Notes: generated by a model from the sequence alone, not told the origin. DNA of 64,000 nt from Clostridium punense (GCF_017874425.1 NZ_JAGGLL010000002.1:1-64000), one strand, 5' to 3'. Shown: positions 45,779 to 56,238, counted from the stretch's first letter. A program made the numbers and translations.

Positions 45779-47152
45779 CTAAGCTACTAACTCAACATCT
45801 TCTTTAAATAGTTTATTTCTTCTTAGTAAAATGGTAAAAACTCCAAATAATAAAACTCCCTTAATAACGCTACTCATGCTAATGCTCCACCAAACTCCAT
45901 TCAAACCTAATAGGCTTTCTGAAGATAAAAGATATGCTGCAGGAACCCTAAGTCCAGTAAATATTACACTAATAAAGGATGGAATCATAGTTCTTCCAAG
46001 TCCATTAAAGGCACCACTTACCGTAATTTCTATGCACATAAATAGCTGAGAATAGCCTAAAATTTTTAAGTATACCACTCCGTACTTTATTGCCTCTTCC
46101 TCAGGAATAAATAGTGAAAATACAAGTCTTCCTCCTAAAGTTAAAAGTAAAGTAGCGAAAATACCAACTATTATAGCCATAACTAAAGTAGCATTATACC
46201 CTTCTTTAACTCTATGATATTTTTTAGCTCCATAGTTTTGTCCTACAAAAGTTCCTAAGGCTGTTGAAAATCCTCCTGCAGTCATCCAAGAAATCGCTTC
46301 AATTTGAGAACCTACCTTTTGAACCGCAATAGGTATGGGACCAAAATTAGCAATTACTCTAGCAATCAGTATGGAGAATATAGTAAATAGCCCGCTTTGT
46401 CCTCCTACTGGCAGTCCTAGCTTACAAATAGTTATAATATGTTCTTTATTAGGCTTGTCAAATATATTAAATTTTAAATATTGTTCCTTACTTCTTATTA
46501 TTACAATTATAAAGCATAAAGTTACCACCATCTGAGCTAAAATAGTAGCAATAGCTGCTCCCAATACTTCCATTCTTGGAAAAGGTCCAATTCCTAAAAT
46601 TAATACTGGGTCGAATACCATATTAAAAACTAAGCCAATGGTATTTATAAGAAACGGTGTTCTACTATTTCCTGCTCCATTAAAAATTGAGGTGAAAACT
46701 GGATTTATAAAATAAAAACCCATACCTATAATCATTACTACAAGATAAATCTCTGCCATATTAACAATGTTTGGATCTCCTAACTTAAAAAATCCTAGAA
46801 GGGGTTTTCTAAATATAAATAATACTAATCCATATACTAAAGCTAAAACTATATTGATTTGCACTGAACTTGTGATATAATTTCTTGCCTCACTATAATC
46901 TCCTCTTCCAAGACTTTGAGCAACCTTAACTTCTGCTCCAATTTTTGAAATCATTATAAATGCCATGGCAAGCCAAGTGAAAAACCCAGCAGTCCCCACA
47001 GCAGCAACGGCACTGCTTCCAACTCTTCCAATCCATATCATATCCGTCATGTTATAGGCCATCTGTATAAAAGAAGTTCCCATAATTGGAATAGCTAGCT
47101 TAATAAGACTTCCAAATATATGGCCTTCTACTAAGTTTATTCTTTTTTCCAT
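45779..47152 (-). CDS. MATE family efflux transporter
   Basis: 457 residues with twelve predicted membrane segments in two repeats. Typical pieces: KLAIPIMGTSFIQMAYNMTDMIWIGRVG in the first segment, INPVFTSIFNGAGNSRTP, and the matching AFNGLGRTMIPSFIS in the second half. Exports cationic drugs or metabolites with Na+ or H+ exchange. ATG start at 47152 with a weak ribosome binding site (AAGGATGGAG). Single gene; no regulator adjacent. Confidence 0.92.
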   Translation of the reverse strand: MEKRINLVEGHIFGSLIKLAIPIMGTSFIQMAYNMTDMIWIGRVGSSAVAAVGTAGFFTWLAMAFIMISKIGAEVKVAQSLGRGDYSEARNYITSSVQINIVLALVYGLVLFIFRKPLLGFFKLGDPNIVNMAEIYLVVMIIGMGFYFINPVFTSIFNGAGNSRTPFLINTIGLVFNMVFDPVLILGIGPFPRMEVLGAAIATILAQMVVTLCFIIVIIRSKEQYLKFNIFDKPNKEHIITICKLGLPVGGQSGLFTIFSILIARVIANFGPIPIAVQKVGSQIEAISWMTAGGFSTALGTFVGQNYGAKKYHRVKEGYNATLVMAIIVGIFATLLLTLGGRLVFSLFIPEEEAIKYGVVYLKILGYSQLFMCIEITVSGAFNGLGRTMIPSFISVIFTGLRVPAAYLLSSESLLGLNGVWWSISMSSVIKGVLLFGVFTILLRRNKLFKEDVELVA

Positions 47153-47766
47153 ATTTCATCTCCATCCTTTTATTTTAATTCTTACCTTCTTCAATAATAC
47201 ATTTATTTAGCTCATCTTTAAACCTTCTAATGGAAATAATGTTTATACTCCAAATATCCTAGCCATTTTAATTTAAATAAGGAATTAATGAGAGCATTCG
47301 CAAAGTTCCATGATTACCCATCTATTTTTTACTTCTAAGACTATAAAAAAAATTCATAATATAATATTTTTTTGTAGTTTTTTTGTTTTTTATTATGTAT
47401 AAACACTATTTTATTTATATATTTAAACTTACAATTTTATTACACAAGTATATTGTATTTTGTTTGAATAAGATTGTCCACTAAATTGTTTTATATGGTA
47501 GAAAGTGCTTCGGATATTAATATTCATTTTAGAAATAATAAGTATTACGCACTATAAACTCATCCACAAAATGCTTTGTTTTAATATTAGTTGTACATAA
47601 TCTTCCGATATGTATGTCCATTTTTGATAAAGCATTTACTATTAGTTACACTATAATAATACTTTTTCAAATATGTTGCGAAGTGGTATTTATAACTGTA
47701 TAACCTTAGTTATATTATATATAAAAATTTATACATTTAATATTTATTTTAAGATGGAGGTATAGT
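47153..47766. other. 610-bp intergenic region
   Basis: Divergent promoter region. AAATGCTTT (about 47568) and AAAGCATTT (about 47629) form a spaced inverted repeat, each followed by ATTAGTTnnAC; this could be a regulator site for the deacetylase. No small gene or RNA recognised. Confidence 0.4.
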
Positions 47767-48498
47767 ATGAAACTAAAATCTTTTAAAACTTACTTAGTGG
47801 CTATATTATCTATGTGTTTTTTATTTAACTTTATACCTTGTTACACCGCAAAAGGAGATACTCTGGATCCTGGAGTTAATGATAAGATAATTTACCTAAC
47901 CTTTGATGATGGTCCTAGTGTTTTAACCAGTGAAATTTTAGATATTCTAAAGAAATATGAAGTTAAAGGCACCTTTTTTCTTATAGGTAATCAAATAAAA
48001 GGTCAAGAAAAAGTGGTGAAAAGAATACATGATGAAGGTCATAGTATTGGGTTGCACACTTATACTCATAATTATCAAAAAATTTATTCTAGCCAGGATA
48101 GATTCATTGCTGAAATGTTAACTACTCAAAAAATTATAAATGAGCTTACTGGGTCAAATACTAACATTATAAGATTTCCCTTTGGAAGTAACAGAAAATT
48201 AAGTGAAAATTTCTTAAACAACCTTCATAAACATAACTTTAAAGTCTATGACTGGAATCTTTTTATGTCCGACGGTATCAATTGTAAGACACCTCCTTAC
48301 AAGCTGTATAGAGAAGCAACTAAATCTGTGGATTCTGAAGAACCAGTAATTTTGTTAATGCATTGTGATTATACTCATAAAAATACTTGTATAGCCCTCC
48401 CTGAAGTAATAAAGTTTTATAAGGATAAAGGGTATGAGTTTAGAGTTATTGATGAAAATACCCCTGAACACTACTTTCCACTGAAAAAACAAGTATAA
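47767..48498 (+). CDS. secreted polysaccharide deacetylase (NodB/PdaA-like)
   Basis: 243 residues: signal peptide (1-30), then a NodB domain. Motifs: YLTFDDGPS with the catalytic base and metal Asp, IGLHTYTH supplying the two metal histidines, RFPFGS, and a final LLMHCD histidine. It deacetylates peptidoglycan or another N-acetylated glycan outside the cell, which can affect lysozyme resistance or spore cortex. ATG follows ATGGAGG. Single gene, ending in a strong terminator. Confidence 0.92.
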   Translation: MKLKSFKTYLVAILSMCFLFNFIPCYTAKGDTLDPGVNDKIIYLTFDDGPSVLTSEILDILKKYEVKGTFFLIGNQIKGQEKVVKRIHDEGHSIGLHTYTHNYQKIYSSQDRFIAEMLTTQKIINELTGSNTNIIRFPFGSNRKLSENFLNNLHKHNFKVYDWNLFMSDGINCKTPPYKLYREATKSVDSEEPVILLMHCDYTHKNTCIALPEVIKFYKDKGYEFRVIDENTPEHYFPLKKQV

Positions 48499-48502
48499 AG
48501 AT

Positions 48503-48540
48503 AAAGGTATGTTGAAATTTTTACATTTCAACATACCTTT
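48503..48540. terminator. bidirectional terminator after deacetylase
   Basis: AAAGGTATGTTGAAAT/ATTTCAACATACCTTT, near-perfect 16-bp stem followed by T-rich sequence; may also serve the convergent ATPase gene. Confidence 0.9.
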
Positions 48541-48713
48541 TAATTTTCTTATAACTATTTTAATCTTGTAATCTATACCTTATAAATTTCATAAGTTTCT
48601 TATAAACCTTGGAGTCTACTTTTTCTTAGTCCTCTAGATTCTACGCTATCCTGAAGTGAATTTCTTACATTTCATACTGTACTTTTAGTTCTTTTTTAAA
48701 TAAATTTACCATT

Positions 48714-51329
48714 TTAAACTTCTTTTGTATATTTTACAAAAATCAATTTATAAACTTGCACTAACAGTAGTGGCATAAAGGATAATCCATAAACTATTGA
48801 ATACTGATTAAAATTAAGAGTAGTCACCTCAAAAATCCCCATAATCGGTCTAAAGTTCAGTACTAAAATTAATAAGAAGTAACCTAATATAACGGCAAAC
48901 CATAGGTATTTATTTGAAAAAACTCCTACTCTTAATATAGATTCCTTTGACCTACAGTTAAACCCATGAAGCAACCTAGCTAGACATAGAGTAGAAAAAG
49001 CCATGGTGCTAGCAGTAATAGTATCTGCGGTTTTAAGCCCCATATGGAAAGCTATCATGGTTACTAGGGCAATTAACAAACCTTCAAAAACCACTTCTAA
49101 ATTGAACGCCTTGTCTAGTATAGGTGAGTCAGCTCCTCTTGGTTTTTCCTGCATTATATTAGGGTTATGGGGTTCCAAGCCAATTGCAATTGCAGGTAGA
49201 CTATCTGTAACTAGATTTATAAAGAGTAAATGTACTGGAGCAAAAGGAACTGGTAGTGCCCATATAGAAGCATAAAGTACTGATAAAATCCCTGCAGTAT
49301 TACCTGATAATAAGAACTTTATAGAGTTTCTTATATTTTCATAGATACTTCTTCCATGAGAAATAGCTTTTACAATCGTAGAGAAGTTGTCATCAGTTAG
49401 CACCATGGAAGCTGCGTCTTTTGCTACTTCTGTTCCTGTAATTCCCATGGCAATTCCTATATCTGCTTGCTTTAAAGCTGGAGCATCATTAACTCCATCT
49501 CCAGTCATAGCGACTACATTTCCCTTCTCTTGCCAAGCCCTCACAATTCTTATCTTATGTTCTGGGGATACTCTTGCATAAACAGAGATATTTTCAACTT
49601 TATTTTTCAACTCTTCGTCAGTAATAGAATCAAGTTCATATCCTTCCATAGCTTCCGACTGATTTTTTAATATTCCTATTTGCTTTGCTATGGCTGAAGC
49701 TGTTATTTTATGGTCACCTGTAATCATTATTGGTTTAATTCCTGCTTTAATACAGTTTTCCACAGCCTCAGTTGACTCTACTCTTGGTGGATCTATCATT
49801 GCAATTAGTCCTACAAAAGTTAAGTCCTTCTCATCCTCCAATTCAAGCTTTCTATTTTCATCTATTTCTTTAAAGGCAAAGGCTAAAACTCTAAGCCCAT
49901 TTTTAGAAAACTCTATATTAGTGTGTTGTATTTTCTCTTTTATTTCTTCTGTCAATGATGCTATCCCTTTTGAATTTTCTACTTTAACAGATCTATCCAA
50001 GAGAACATCTAGGGCCCCTTTAGTAATCATTAAATTTTTCCCTGAAATTTTGTGCATAGTACTCATAAGTTTTCTATCAGAATCAAAGGGCAACTCTTGT
50101 AATCTTCCATACTCTTTTCTTATTTTTAACTCATCTAAACCATAGATTTCACCTAAGTTAACAAGGGCAATTTCTGTTGGATCTCCAATTTCCCTATTCT
50201 CTATGGTAACAGCATCATTACACAATAATGACATCAAAACTAATTGTTTTTCTATTTCTGTGTTATGATCTAACTCATCATGATCAATAATTTTCCCATC
50301 CACAAAAACCTTTTGTACTGTCATCTTATTTTGCGTTAGAGTTCCTGTCTTATCTGAACAAATAATAGAAATGCTACCTAAACTTTCAACAGCATGAAGC
50401 TTTCTTACAATGGCATTTTCTTTTGCCATCTTTTGAGTTCCTAAAGCGAGAACAACAGTAACTATAGAGCTTAAAGCCTCAGGTATAGCAGCTACTGCTA
50501 AAGATACTGCAAACATAAAAGCATCAATAATTGGCTCTCCTCTAAAAATATTTAATCCAAATATCACTGCAGAAATGGCTAATATTATGATAGCTAATTT
50601 CTTTCCAAAGCTATCTAACCCTATCTGCAGTGGAGTTTTCCTTTCCTTAGCAGTTTCTAAAAGATTGGCTATTTTACCCACTTCCGTATTCATTCCAATG
50701 TCAGTAACTAAAACTATTCCTCTACCATAGGTGACAAAACTTCCTGAAAATACCATATTTTTTCTATCACCTATTGCTACATTTTCTTCCTTTATAACTT
50801 CAGTTATTTTATTAACGCCTTCTGATTCTCCCGTTAGTGAGCTTTCATTAACCTGCAAACTATGACTTTCAATTATCCTAGCATCAGCGCTAATATAATC
50901 TCCTGCATCTAGGTACATAATATCACCAATTATCAATTCTCTTGACGGTATTTCTATTTTTTCTCCATTTCTAAGAACTTTTGCATTGGGTGATGAAAGA
51001 GCCTTAAGACTGTTTAAAGATTGTTCAGCCTTTAAATGTTGTACTGTTCCCAAAATTGAGTTAACTATAACAACTACTAAAATTACTACTGTGCTCTCAA
51101 ACTTTCCAAGGAAAGCCGATATTAAAGCAGCAGCTATTAAAATTATGACTAAAAAATCTTTGAATTGTTCAAAGAACACCTGAAAAGCTGTTTTCTTTCT
51201 CCCTTCAATTAATTCGTTATATCCATGCACTTCTCTTCTTTTATTAACTTGATCACTACTTAATCCCCCAGAAGTTACATTAATAGCCTTTAAGGCTTCA
51301 TCAGCAGTTTTGTTATAGAAATTATTCAT
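48714..51329 (-). CDS. P-type ATPase of the Ca2+/Mn2+ (PMR1/YoaB-like) type
   Basis: 871-residue P2A-like pump. N-terminal cation ATPase domain (residues 1-70), PEAL in transmembrane segment 4, phosphorylation motif DKTGTLT, KGAL nucleotide-binding motif, TGDHKITASAIAK and MTGDGVNDAPALKQADIG hinge, and a C-terminal membrane domain. Sequence annotation would call it a calcium pump. The leader carries a yybP-ykoY riboswitch, and the Lactococcus yoaB pump with the same arrangement is Mn2+-controlled, so Mn2+ export is the likely role (inference). ATG at 51329. Confidence 0.93.
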   Translation of the reverse strand: MNNFYNKTADEALKAINVTSGGLSSDQVNKRREVHGYNELIEGRKKTAFQVFFEQFKDFLVIILIAAALISAFLGKFESTVVILVVVIVNSILGTVQHLKAEQSLNSLKALSSPNAKVLRNGEKIEIPSRELIIGDIMYLDAGDYISADARIIESHSLQVNESSLTGESEGVNKITEVIKEENVAIGDRKNMVFSGSFVTYGRGIVLVTDIGMNTEVGKIANLLETAKERKTPLQIGLDSFGKKLAIIILAISAVIFGLNIFRGEPIIDAFMFAVSLAVAAIPEALSSIVTVVLALGTQKMAKENAIVRKLHAVESLGSISIICSDKTGTLTQNKMTVQKVFVDGKIIDHDELDHNTEIEKQLVLMSLLCNDAVTIENREIGDPTEIALVNLGEIYGLDELKIRKEYGRLQELPFDSDRKLMSTMHKISGKNLMITKGALDVLLDRSVKVENSKGIASLTEEIKEKIQHTNIEFSKNGLRVLAFAFKEIDENRKLELEDEKDLTFVGLIAMIDPPRVESTEAVENCIKAGIKPIMITGDHKITASAIAKQIGILKNQSEAMEGYELDSITDEELKNKVENISVYARVSPEHKIRIVRAWQEKGNVVAMTGDGVNDAPALKQADIGIAMGITGTEVAKDAASMVLTDDNFSTIVKAISHGRSIYENIRNSIKFLLSGNTAGILSVLYASIWALPVPFAPVHLLFINLVTDSLPAIAIGLEPHNPNIMQEKPRGADSPILDKAFNLEVVFEGLLIALVTMIAFHMGLKTADTITASTMAFSTLCLARLLHGFNCRSKESILRVGVFSNKYLWFAVILGYFLLILVLNFRPIMGIFEVTTLNFNQYSIVYGLSFMPLLLVQVYKLIFVKYTKEV

Positions 51330-51577
51330 ATCATTTATTCCATCCTTACTTCAATAATATCTTTCTTTATTAGACTATAAATTAGTATTTATAAAATACA
51401 AGTTATGATTCTCTAGTAAAAACCTTAGACCTTTTTGCTTCAATAAATTTGTAGAAGTTTAATGTACCTAAGTAACCCATAGTAATTGATTTTCCTTTCC
51501 TTAATATTTTGATTTAATTTAAAAGTACGCTTTTATAGTAATTAACTCCTTTAATCTTTTATAAAAAGAAATAAAAA

Positions 51578-51614
51578 AGACCCTACAGCTAGTATAATAC
51601 TAGCTGCAGAGTCT
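51578..51614 (-). terminator. expression-platform terminator of the Mn2+ riboswitch
   Basis: Minus strand: AGACTCTGCAGCTAGTA pairs with TACTAGCTGTAGGGTCT, then TTTTTTAT. Its 5' arm shares GAGACTCT with the aptamer closing helix, so ligand binding should prevent termination. Confidence 0.9.
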
Positions 51615-51757
51615 CACTAAACTAAATAAGTTATCAAAGCCGGGATGTTATCCGCAGTGACGACTTTGATTTCAGTTACTAATGAACAATCTTTATTGAC
51701 TCAAATTATTTTTATCAAATCTTGTTCATAAGTAACATAAAGTTACTCCCTCTACAC
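51605..51757 (-). promoter_or_regulatory. yybP-ykoY (Mn2+) riboswitch
   Basis: Read on the minus strand: GTAGAGGGAGTAAC, a long variable hairpin (TACTTATGAACAAG with TTGTTCATTAGTA), then ATCAAAGTCGTCA, GGATAACATCCCGGCTTTGAT and TAGTGAGACTCT. The conserved CAAAGTCGTCA / CCGGCTTTG / AGACT pieces match the yybP-ykoY aptamer solved for Lactococcus yoaB. Mn2+ binding turns downstream expression on. The ATPase start lies about 250 nt after the terminator. Confidence 0.93.
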
Positions 51758-51924
51758 ATATATAATTATCACGTTTTAACTTAAGAAAACCAAAATATAC
51801 TTCTTTGTATTTTAATATTTTTCTAAGTAAATATGTCTTAAATACTAATTTATATTAAACATAATATGATATTCATAACCTTTTGTCAACAATAGCAATC
51901 AATTCTTAATCTACATTTAACATT

Positions 51925-52758
51925 CTACTGTTCTTCTGTTGATATTGGATTTTCATCGTAACTTGACCAATCACTCCAGCTTCCTACATATAGCTTTGAA
52001 GAAATGCCCACTTCTTCAAGAAAAAGTACATTGGCACAACCTGTTACGCCAGAACCACAATGAACTATTACTTCTTTATAATCATTTACTTTATCAAATC
52101 TTTCTCTAAGTTCTTCTATTGGACGCACCTTTCCATCTTTAAAATTTAGAGTCCAATCATAATTCTTAGCTCCTGGAATATGACCAGCTTTCTTATCCAT
52201 TGGCTCTACAAGACCTAAATATCTTTCTCTTGCTCTTGAGTCAATAATTACTATATCCTCATTGTTAAGGTTTGCTTTTACATATTCCATAGGACATTGC
52301 ATTTCTTCCCTTAAGTTCACTTCTATTTTACCTGGTTCTTTTCCTCTATATTCTTCCTTAGTAACTTCTCCCCCTGAAGATAACCAAGCATTTATGCCTC
52401 CTTCTAGTATATATATTGTGTCAAGTCCTATATATTTAAGCATCCACCATAGTCTTGAAGGTGCAGCTAAGTCTCCATCATCATAGATTAAAACTTTAGA
52501 ATGGTTTGATACTCCTAAGCTTTCCATAAAACTAACAAATTCCTTTATATTTGGAAGCGGGTGTCTTCCTCCATGTTCCCTCTTTTCTCCTGCTAAGTCT
52601 TTATCAAGATTGACGGATGCAGCCTTTGGTATATGTGCTTCCTGGTAGGCTTTCTCTCCATAGGTTGGATCTTGAAGACTAAACCTACAATCAATAATTA
52701 CAAGGCTTTCATCCTTAATATGTTCTTTTAACCAATTTATATCAACTATATTTTTCAT
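51925..52758 (-). CDS. sseA: thiosulfate sulfurtransferase (two-domain rhodanese)
   Basis: 277 residues, tandem rhodanese domains. The N-terminal one is catalytically silent; the C-terminal one has the active-site cysteine in VHCGSGVTGC. Also typical: VIDCRF, GHIPGAKNYDW and YDGSWSDWS-like ending (YVGSWSDWSSYDENP). It transfers sulfane sulfur from thiosulfate or 3-mercaptopyruvate to a thiol or cyanide acceptor. ATG follows AAAGGAG. Single gene. Confidence 0.93.
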   Translation of the reverse strand: MKNIVDINWLKEHIKDESLVIIDCRFSLQDPTYGEKAYQEAHIPKAASVNLDKDLAGEKREHGGRHPLPNIKEFVSFMESLGVSNHSKVLIYDDGDLAAPSRLWWMLKYIGLDTIYILEGGINAWLSSGGEVTKEEYRGKEPGKIEVNLREEMQCPMEYVKANLNNEDIVIIDSRARERYLGLVEPMDKKAGHIPGAKNYDWTLNFKDGKVRPIEELRERFDKVNDYKEVIVHCGSGVTGCANVLFLEEVGISSKLYVGSWSDWSSYDENPISTEEQ

Positions 52759-53140
52759 ATAAGCAACTCCTTTTTTTCCTTACACATTATGTTTTAACAT
52801 GTATAATATTTACAATATGCCCAGTTATAATTATAATAGCACTTAAGGCGTTAAAAATCCACTTATCTCATTTTATAAGCAGACTTTAGTTAATAGAATT
52901 TAAATCTACTTAATGGTGAAAGCTGTATACTATCAAAAATTATTTTTCCATAAAAAGCAATAAGGTGAAAAAATAAAAAATCACCTTATTGCTTTACATT
53001 TCAATAAATTTCATAGTTATAATTCCACTACAAGCTTAATTAAGCCTTGGCTTTATCATAGGTTTAGTAAGGTATTTTATTCTTTGTAAATCAGATGTAA
53101 AACTCCCTTAATGAGTAATGCATATTAAGTTTCCCTAAAC
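52759..53140. other. intergenic, terminator only
   Basis: Contains the hairpin 52954-52995; no other feature seen. Confidence 0.5.
52954..52995 (-). terminator. terminator of metallophosphoesterase gene
   Basis: Perfect 15-bp stem AAAGCAATAAGGTGA/TCACCTTATTGCTTT with T-rich minus-strand tail TTTTATGG. Confidence 0.85.
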
Positions 53141-54121
53141 TTATCTATTTAAAATATTCCTCTTAATTTTATCAATAAAAGACTGCTTGCCTGGCAAATT
53201 AATAGTAGATTGATTTATCCATATATCCTTAGCAAAATCCCTAGCTTTAATTTCAACTCGATTTTTATAAACATTGACTAGTAGTCCCTGCATATCTCCT
53301 GACCTTACTGTCCCATCCTCCCCTAATATATATCTTATTGCTCCTGTATTTACCATGGTAAAGTTATTTTGATATAAGGTTTTAGGATGATTTAGCGGGT
53401 AGTGGGAGTGTGCTGTAAATAATATAGCTTGTGGATACTCTCTAAGTAAATTGTATAATCTACCATCACTTAATCCCCCACCCCACTGTGTACTTCCATA
53501 AACCGTATTATCTATAGGTTGATGTAAAAATATAAAGATTGGTTTATCTGGTCTGACCTTTTTTTGTAAGACTTTCTCCAACCACTTATATTGCTCTTCT
53601 GAAATTATAGCTTTATCTCCAATAGTTTCATCAGATAAGTTAGATTTTTCTCCTCCAAGGACTATACAGTGATATCCTTCTATCCACTTATCATAATAAA
53701 CTCCTGGCATTTGTGTTTTTCTTATAAATCTATCTGTTAAAATTTCATCTGTAAGTCCAGGCTTCTTGAAAAATCTACCCTCGAAAAATTCATGATTCCC
53801 AATGGTAATAATTTTTTCAGCTCCTTGGCTCATATTTTCTTCAAGAAGCTTATTAAACTTATCATACTGTTCTTCTAACCCACAATCTGTCATATCTCCT
53901 ACTATGGCTATTGCCCTATAACCTGGTGCCAGGGTTTTGTAGTCTTTTAGCACCTTTGTTGTTTTATCCTCAGCTTTTCCATCTCCAATATGAACATCAC
54001 TTATTACAGGTATCTGCAAAATGGGGACTTCTCCTTTTTCTTTAGAAGCAAAGGATACAATAGGAAAACCTGCTAAAATAATTATAAGAAATAAGATAAG
54101 CCTTATAAACTTCTTCAACAT
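53141..54121 (-). CDS. secreted or membrane-anchored metallophosphoesterase
   Basis: 326 residues. N-terminal signal/anchor (about residues 5-25), then a calcineurin-like phosphoesterase domain with all metal motifs: SDVHIGDG, VGDMTDCG, GNHEF, LHQPID and TAHSHYPL. Acts outside the membrane on an unknown phosphate ester, perhaps a nucleotide or teichoic acid. ATG follows TTGGAGG. It lies just downstream of the two-component system, separated by about 180 nt; not clearly part of it. Confidence 0.9.
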   Translation of the reverse strand: MLKKFIRLILFLIIILAGFPIVSFASKEKGEVPILQIPVISDVHIGDGKAEDKTTKVLKDYKTLAPGYRAIAIVGDMTDCGLEEQYDKFNKLLEENMSQGAEKIITIGNHEFFEGRFFKKPGLTDEILTDRFIRKTQMPGVYYDKWIEGYHCIVLGGEKSNLSDETIGDKAIISEEQYKWLEKVLQKKVRPDKPIFIFLHQPIDNTVYGSTQWGGGLSDGRLYNLLREYPQAILFTAHSHYPLNHPKTLYQNNFTMVNTGAIRYILGEDGTVRSGDMQGLLVNVYKNRVEIKARDFAKDIWINQSTINLPGKQSFIDKIKRNILNR

Positions 54122-54304
54122 AACACCTCCAACTAAAGTTATAGGTTATTTTGTGCTTAAAAAAGAAATTTATAAGGCCTTACTATGATAAAATTGAGAT
54201 GCTTTAATCTGCATTACTCATAAATAGCACGATATAAAATTTATATTTTTTAAATTAGGCTACTGTTTATGTACCCCCATTTGTACATATGTTCTTTAGT
54301 AACC

Positions 54305-55546
54305 TTAGTATTTTAAAAAAGTTATAATAAATCTAGTGCCTATACCTAAGTCGCTATGGGCTTCTATCATACCACCATGAGCTTCTACTATAGATTTGGC
54401 TAGTGCTAAGCCTATTCCCACTGAGTTAGTATTTTTAGCCCCCTTAGCTTTGTAGAATCTTTTAAAGATATTAGGTAAATCCTCCTCACTAATACCTTCC
54501 CCTTGATCTTCAATAGTAACTCTTCTATATACAGGGTTTTCTATTAGACTTACATAAACTTCTGTATTTACTTCGCTATGCTCTATTGCATTTTTTATAA
54601 TATTAATTAACGCTTCCTGAAGCCAAAGAGTATCATGATTAAATATTATATTCTCTTTCTCATGAATCTTTACCTTAATGCCCTTTACATTTGCCATACT
54701 TTCTAAGACTTCAATAGATTCATGTATGGTTTCATTTAAGCTACAGTTCTCCTTATGAAACTCTATAGCCTTAGCATCTATTTTAGCTAGTTTTAACATA
54801 CTCTTTATAAGCCATTCCATCCTATGCAGCTGATTTTGATTATTTACTAAAAATGTAGTTCTTTGCTCTTTTTCCAAGTCTTTACTTAGCATAATTTCAT
54901 TATATAAAATCATGGAAGCTAAAGGAGTTTTTAATTGATGAGATATGTCTGATAGCAAATCTACTAAAAACTTCTTTTCTCTATTTAGTTCATGTAAATT
55001 GCTTCTTATAATCTCTCTCATAGAATTGAAAGATATTGCAAGCTTTGAAAAATCTCCTTCCTTATCCTCACTAATTGCTATTTGGTATTCCCCTTCAACA
55101 ACCTTTTTAGCAGCTGTAGTTAGTCTTCTTATTCTTTTATAGAAGAATATATGATGCAAATAGTTCATAATAAAAAGTATTATAAGCATTGAAAGAAAAA
55201 CAAATCCTAATAGATAAAAATTTTCTAATGAGGTTTGGTTAACATAGGGAAAAATAATAGTATCTAGCTCTTTAGTAACCCCATATTGTTTTAAGAAATT
55301 TTCACCCTTAGCTTCTTCTTCCGCTGTGGCTCTTCCTAATACTATTGGAATGATATCCTTTTCTAAATTAGGCTCCTTCTCAACAATTTTTGCTGCTGTT
55401 GCTCCTAGAACCTTTATATAAGAATTCTTCAAAGCTTCCTGTTGTAGTTTTAAAATGAAAACTGTCCCAGCGAAAAAAACACTCATTAAGATGACAATAA
55501 AAATAGAACTTCTCTTAAGCTCTGGGTTGATAAAATATCTTCTCAT
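54305..55546 (-). CDS. membrane sensor histidine kinase (VanS/PhoR type)
   Basis: 413 residues: TM1 (about 12-33), a small extracytoplasmic loop (about 85 residues), TM2, HAMP, a HisKA domain with SDISHQLKTPLASM (phospho-His), then an HATPase with INIIKNAIEHSE and the G boxes DQGEGISEEDL and SVGIGLALAKSIVEAHGG. Start set to ATG 55546, which overlaps the response-regulator stop as ATGA. It pairs with the regulator and likely controls the adjacent ABC transporter or envelope genes. Confidence 0.93.
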   Translation of the reverse strand: MRRYFINPELKRSSIFIVILMSVFFAGTVFILKLQQEALKNSYIKVLGATAAKIVEKEPNLEKDIIPIVLGRATAEEEAKGENFLKQYGVTKELDTIIFPYVNQTSLENFYLLGFVFLSMLIILFIMNYLHHIFFYKRIRRLTTAAKKVVEGEYQIAISEDKEGDFSKLAISFNSMREIIRSNLHELNREKKFLVDLLSDISHQLKTPLASMILYNEIMLSKDLEKEQRTTFLVNNQNQLHRMEWLIKSMLKLAKIDAKAIEFHKENCSLNETIHESIEVLESMANVKGIKVKIHEKENIIFNHDTLWLQEALINIIKNAIEHSEVNTEVYVSLIENPVYRRVTIEDQGEGISEEDLPNIFKRFYKAKGAKNTNSVGIGLALAKSIVEAHGGMIEAHSDLGIGTRFIITFLKY

Positions 55547-56238
55547 ATTCTCACAACCTCTACATTCCACTTATACCCTAAGCCTCTTTGAGTAATTATA
55601 TACTGGGGCTCTCTAGGATTATCTTCTATCTTTTCCCTAATTCTTTTTATGTAAACTGAAAGAGTATTTTCATCAAAGAAAACCTCGTCCCCTTCAATAA
55701 GCCTTCCTAGTATTTCATCCCTCTTCATCAGTATATTTGGATTACTCATAAAAATTAATAACAGCTTATATTCCTGAGCAGTTAAGATTAACTCTTGCCC
55801 TCGCTTTTTAACAGTGGTTTCTAAAGTGTTTATCTCCAAATCACCACTTCTTAGCTTATTACCATAAGTTTGTCCTTTATTACTTCTTCTAATTAAAGCT
55901 TTAATTCTTGATAAAAGTTCTCTCACTCTAAAAGGTTTTGTAATATAGTCATCTCCACCAATTTCTAGCCCTAAGACTATATTAACTTCATCATCTAATG
56001 CAGTTAAAAATATAATTGGAACCTCACTTGTTCTTCTTATGTATTTACATAAATCGTAGCCATTACCATCTGGTAAATTTATATCAAGTAATATTAAATC
56101 AAACTCTTCTTTTTCTAGTAAACTTTTTCCTTCAGCTATAGTAGCGCCTCTGAATACTTCGTAGCCTTCATCTTTAAGGGTAAATTCTATTCCTAATGCT
56201 AGTGCTTCATCATCTTCAATTAATAATAATTTATTCAT
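55543..56238 (-). CDS. OmpR-family response regulator
   Basis: 231 residues. Receiver domain with acidic pocket (LIEDDEA), phospho-Asp in LILLDINLPDGNG, Lys in DDYITKPF, and a C-terminal winged-helix DNA-binding domain (ILTAQEYKLLLIFMSNPN, YITQRGLGYKWN). Stop overlaps the kinase start by 4 nt. The permease gene ends 244 nt upstream with its own terminator, so this pair has a separate promoter. Confidence 0.95.
   Translation of the reverse strand: MNKLLLIEDDEALALGIEFTLKDEGYEVFRGATIAEGKSLLEKEEFDLILLDINLPDGNGYDLCKYIRRTSEVPIIFLTALDDEVNIVLGLEIGGDDYITKPFRVRELLSRIKALIRRSNKGQTYGNKLRSGDLEINTLETTVKKRGQELILTAQEYKLLLIFMSNPNILMKRDEILGRLIEGDEVFFDENTLSVYIKRIREKIEDNPREPQYIITQRGLGYKWNVEVVRI

Noticed and set aside
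49690-50145. 151-codon plus-strand frame
   Set aside because: Antisense shadow of the P-type ATPase; no start signal.
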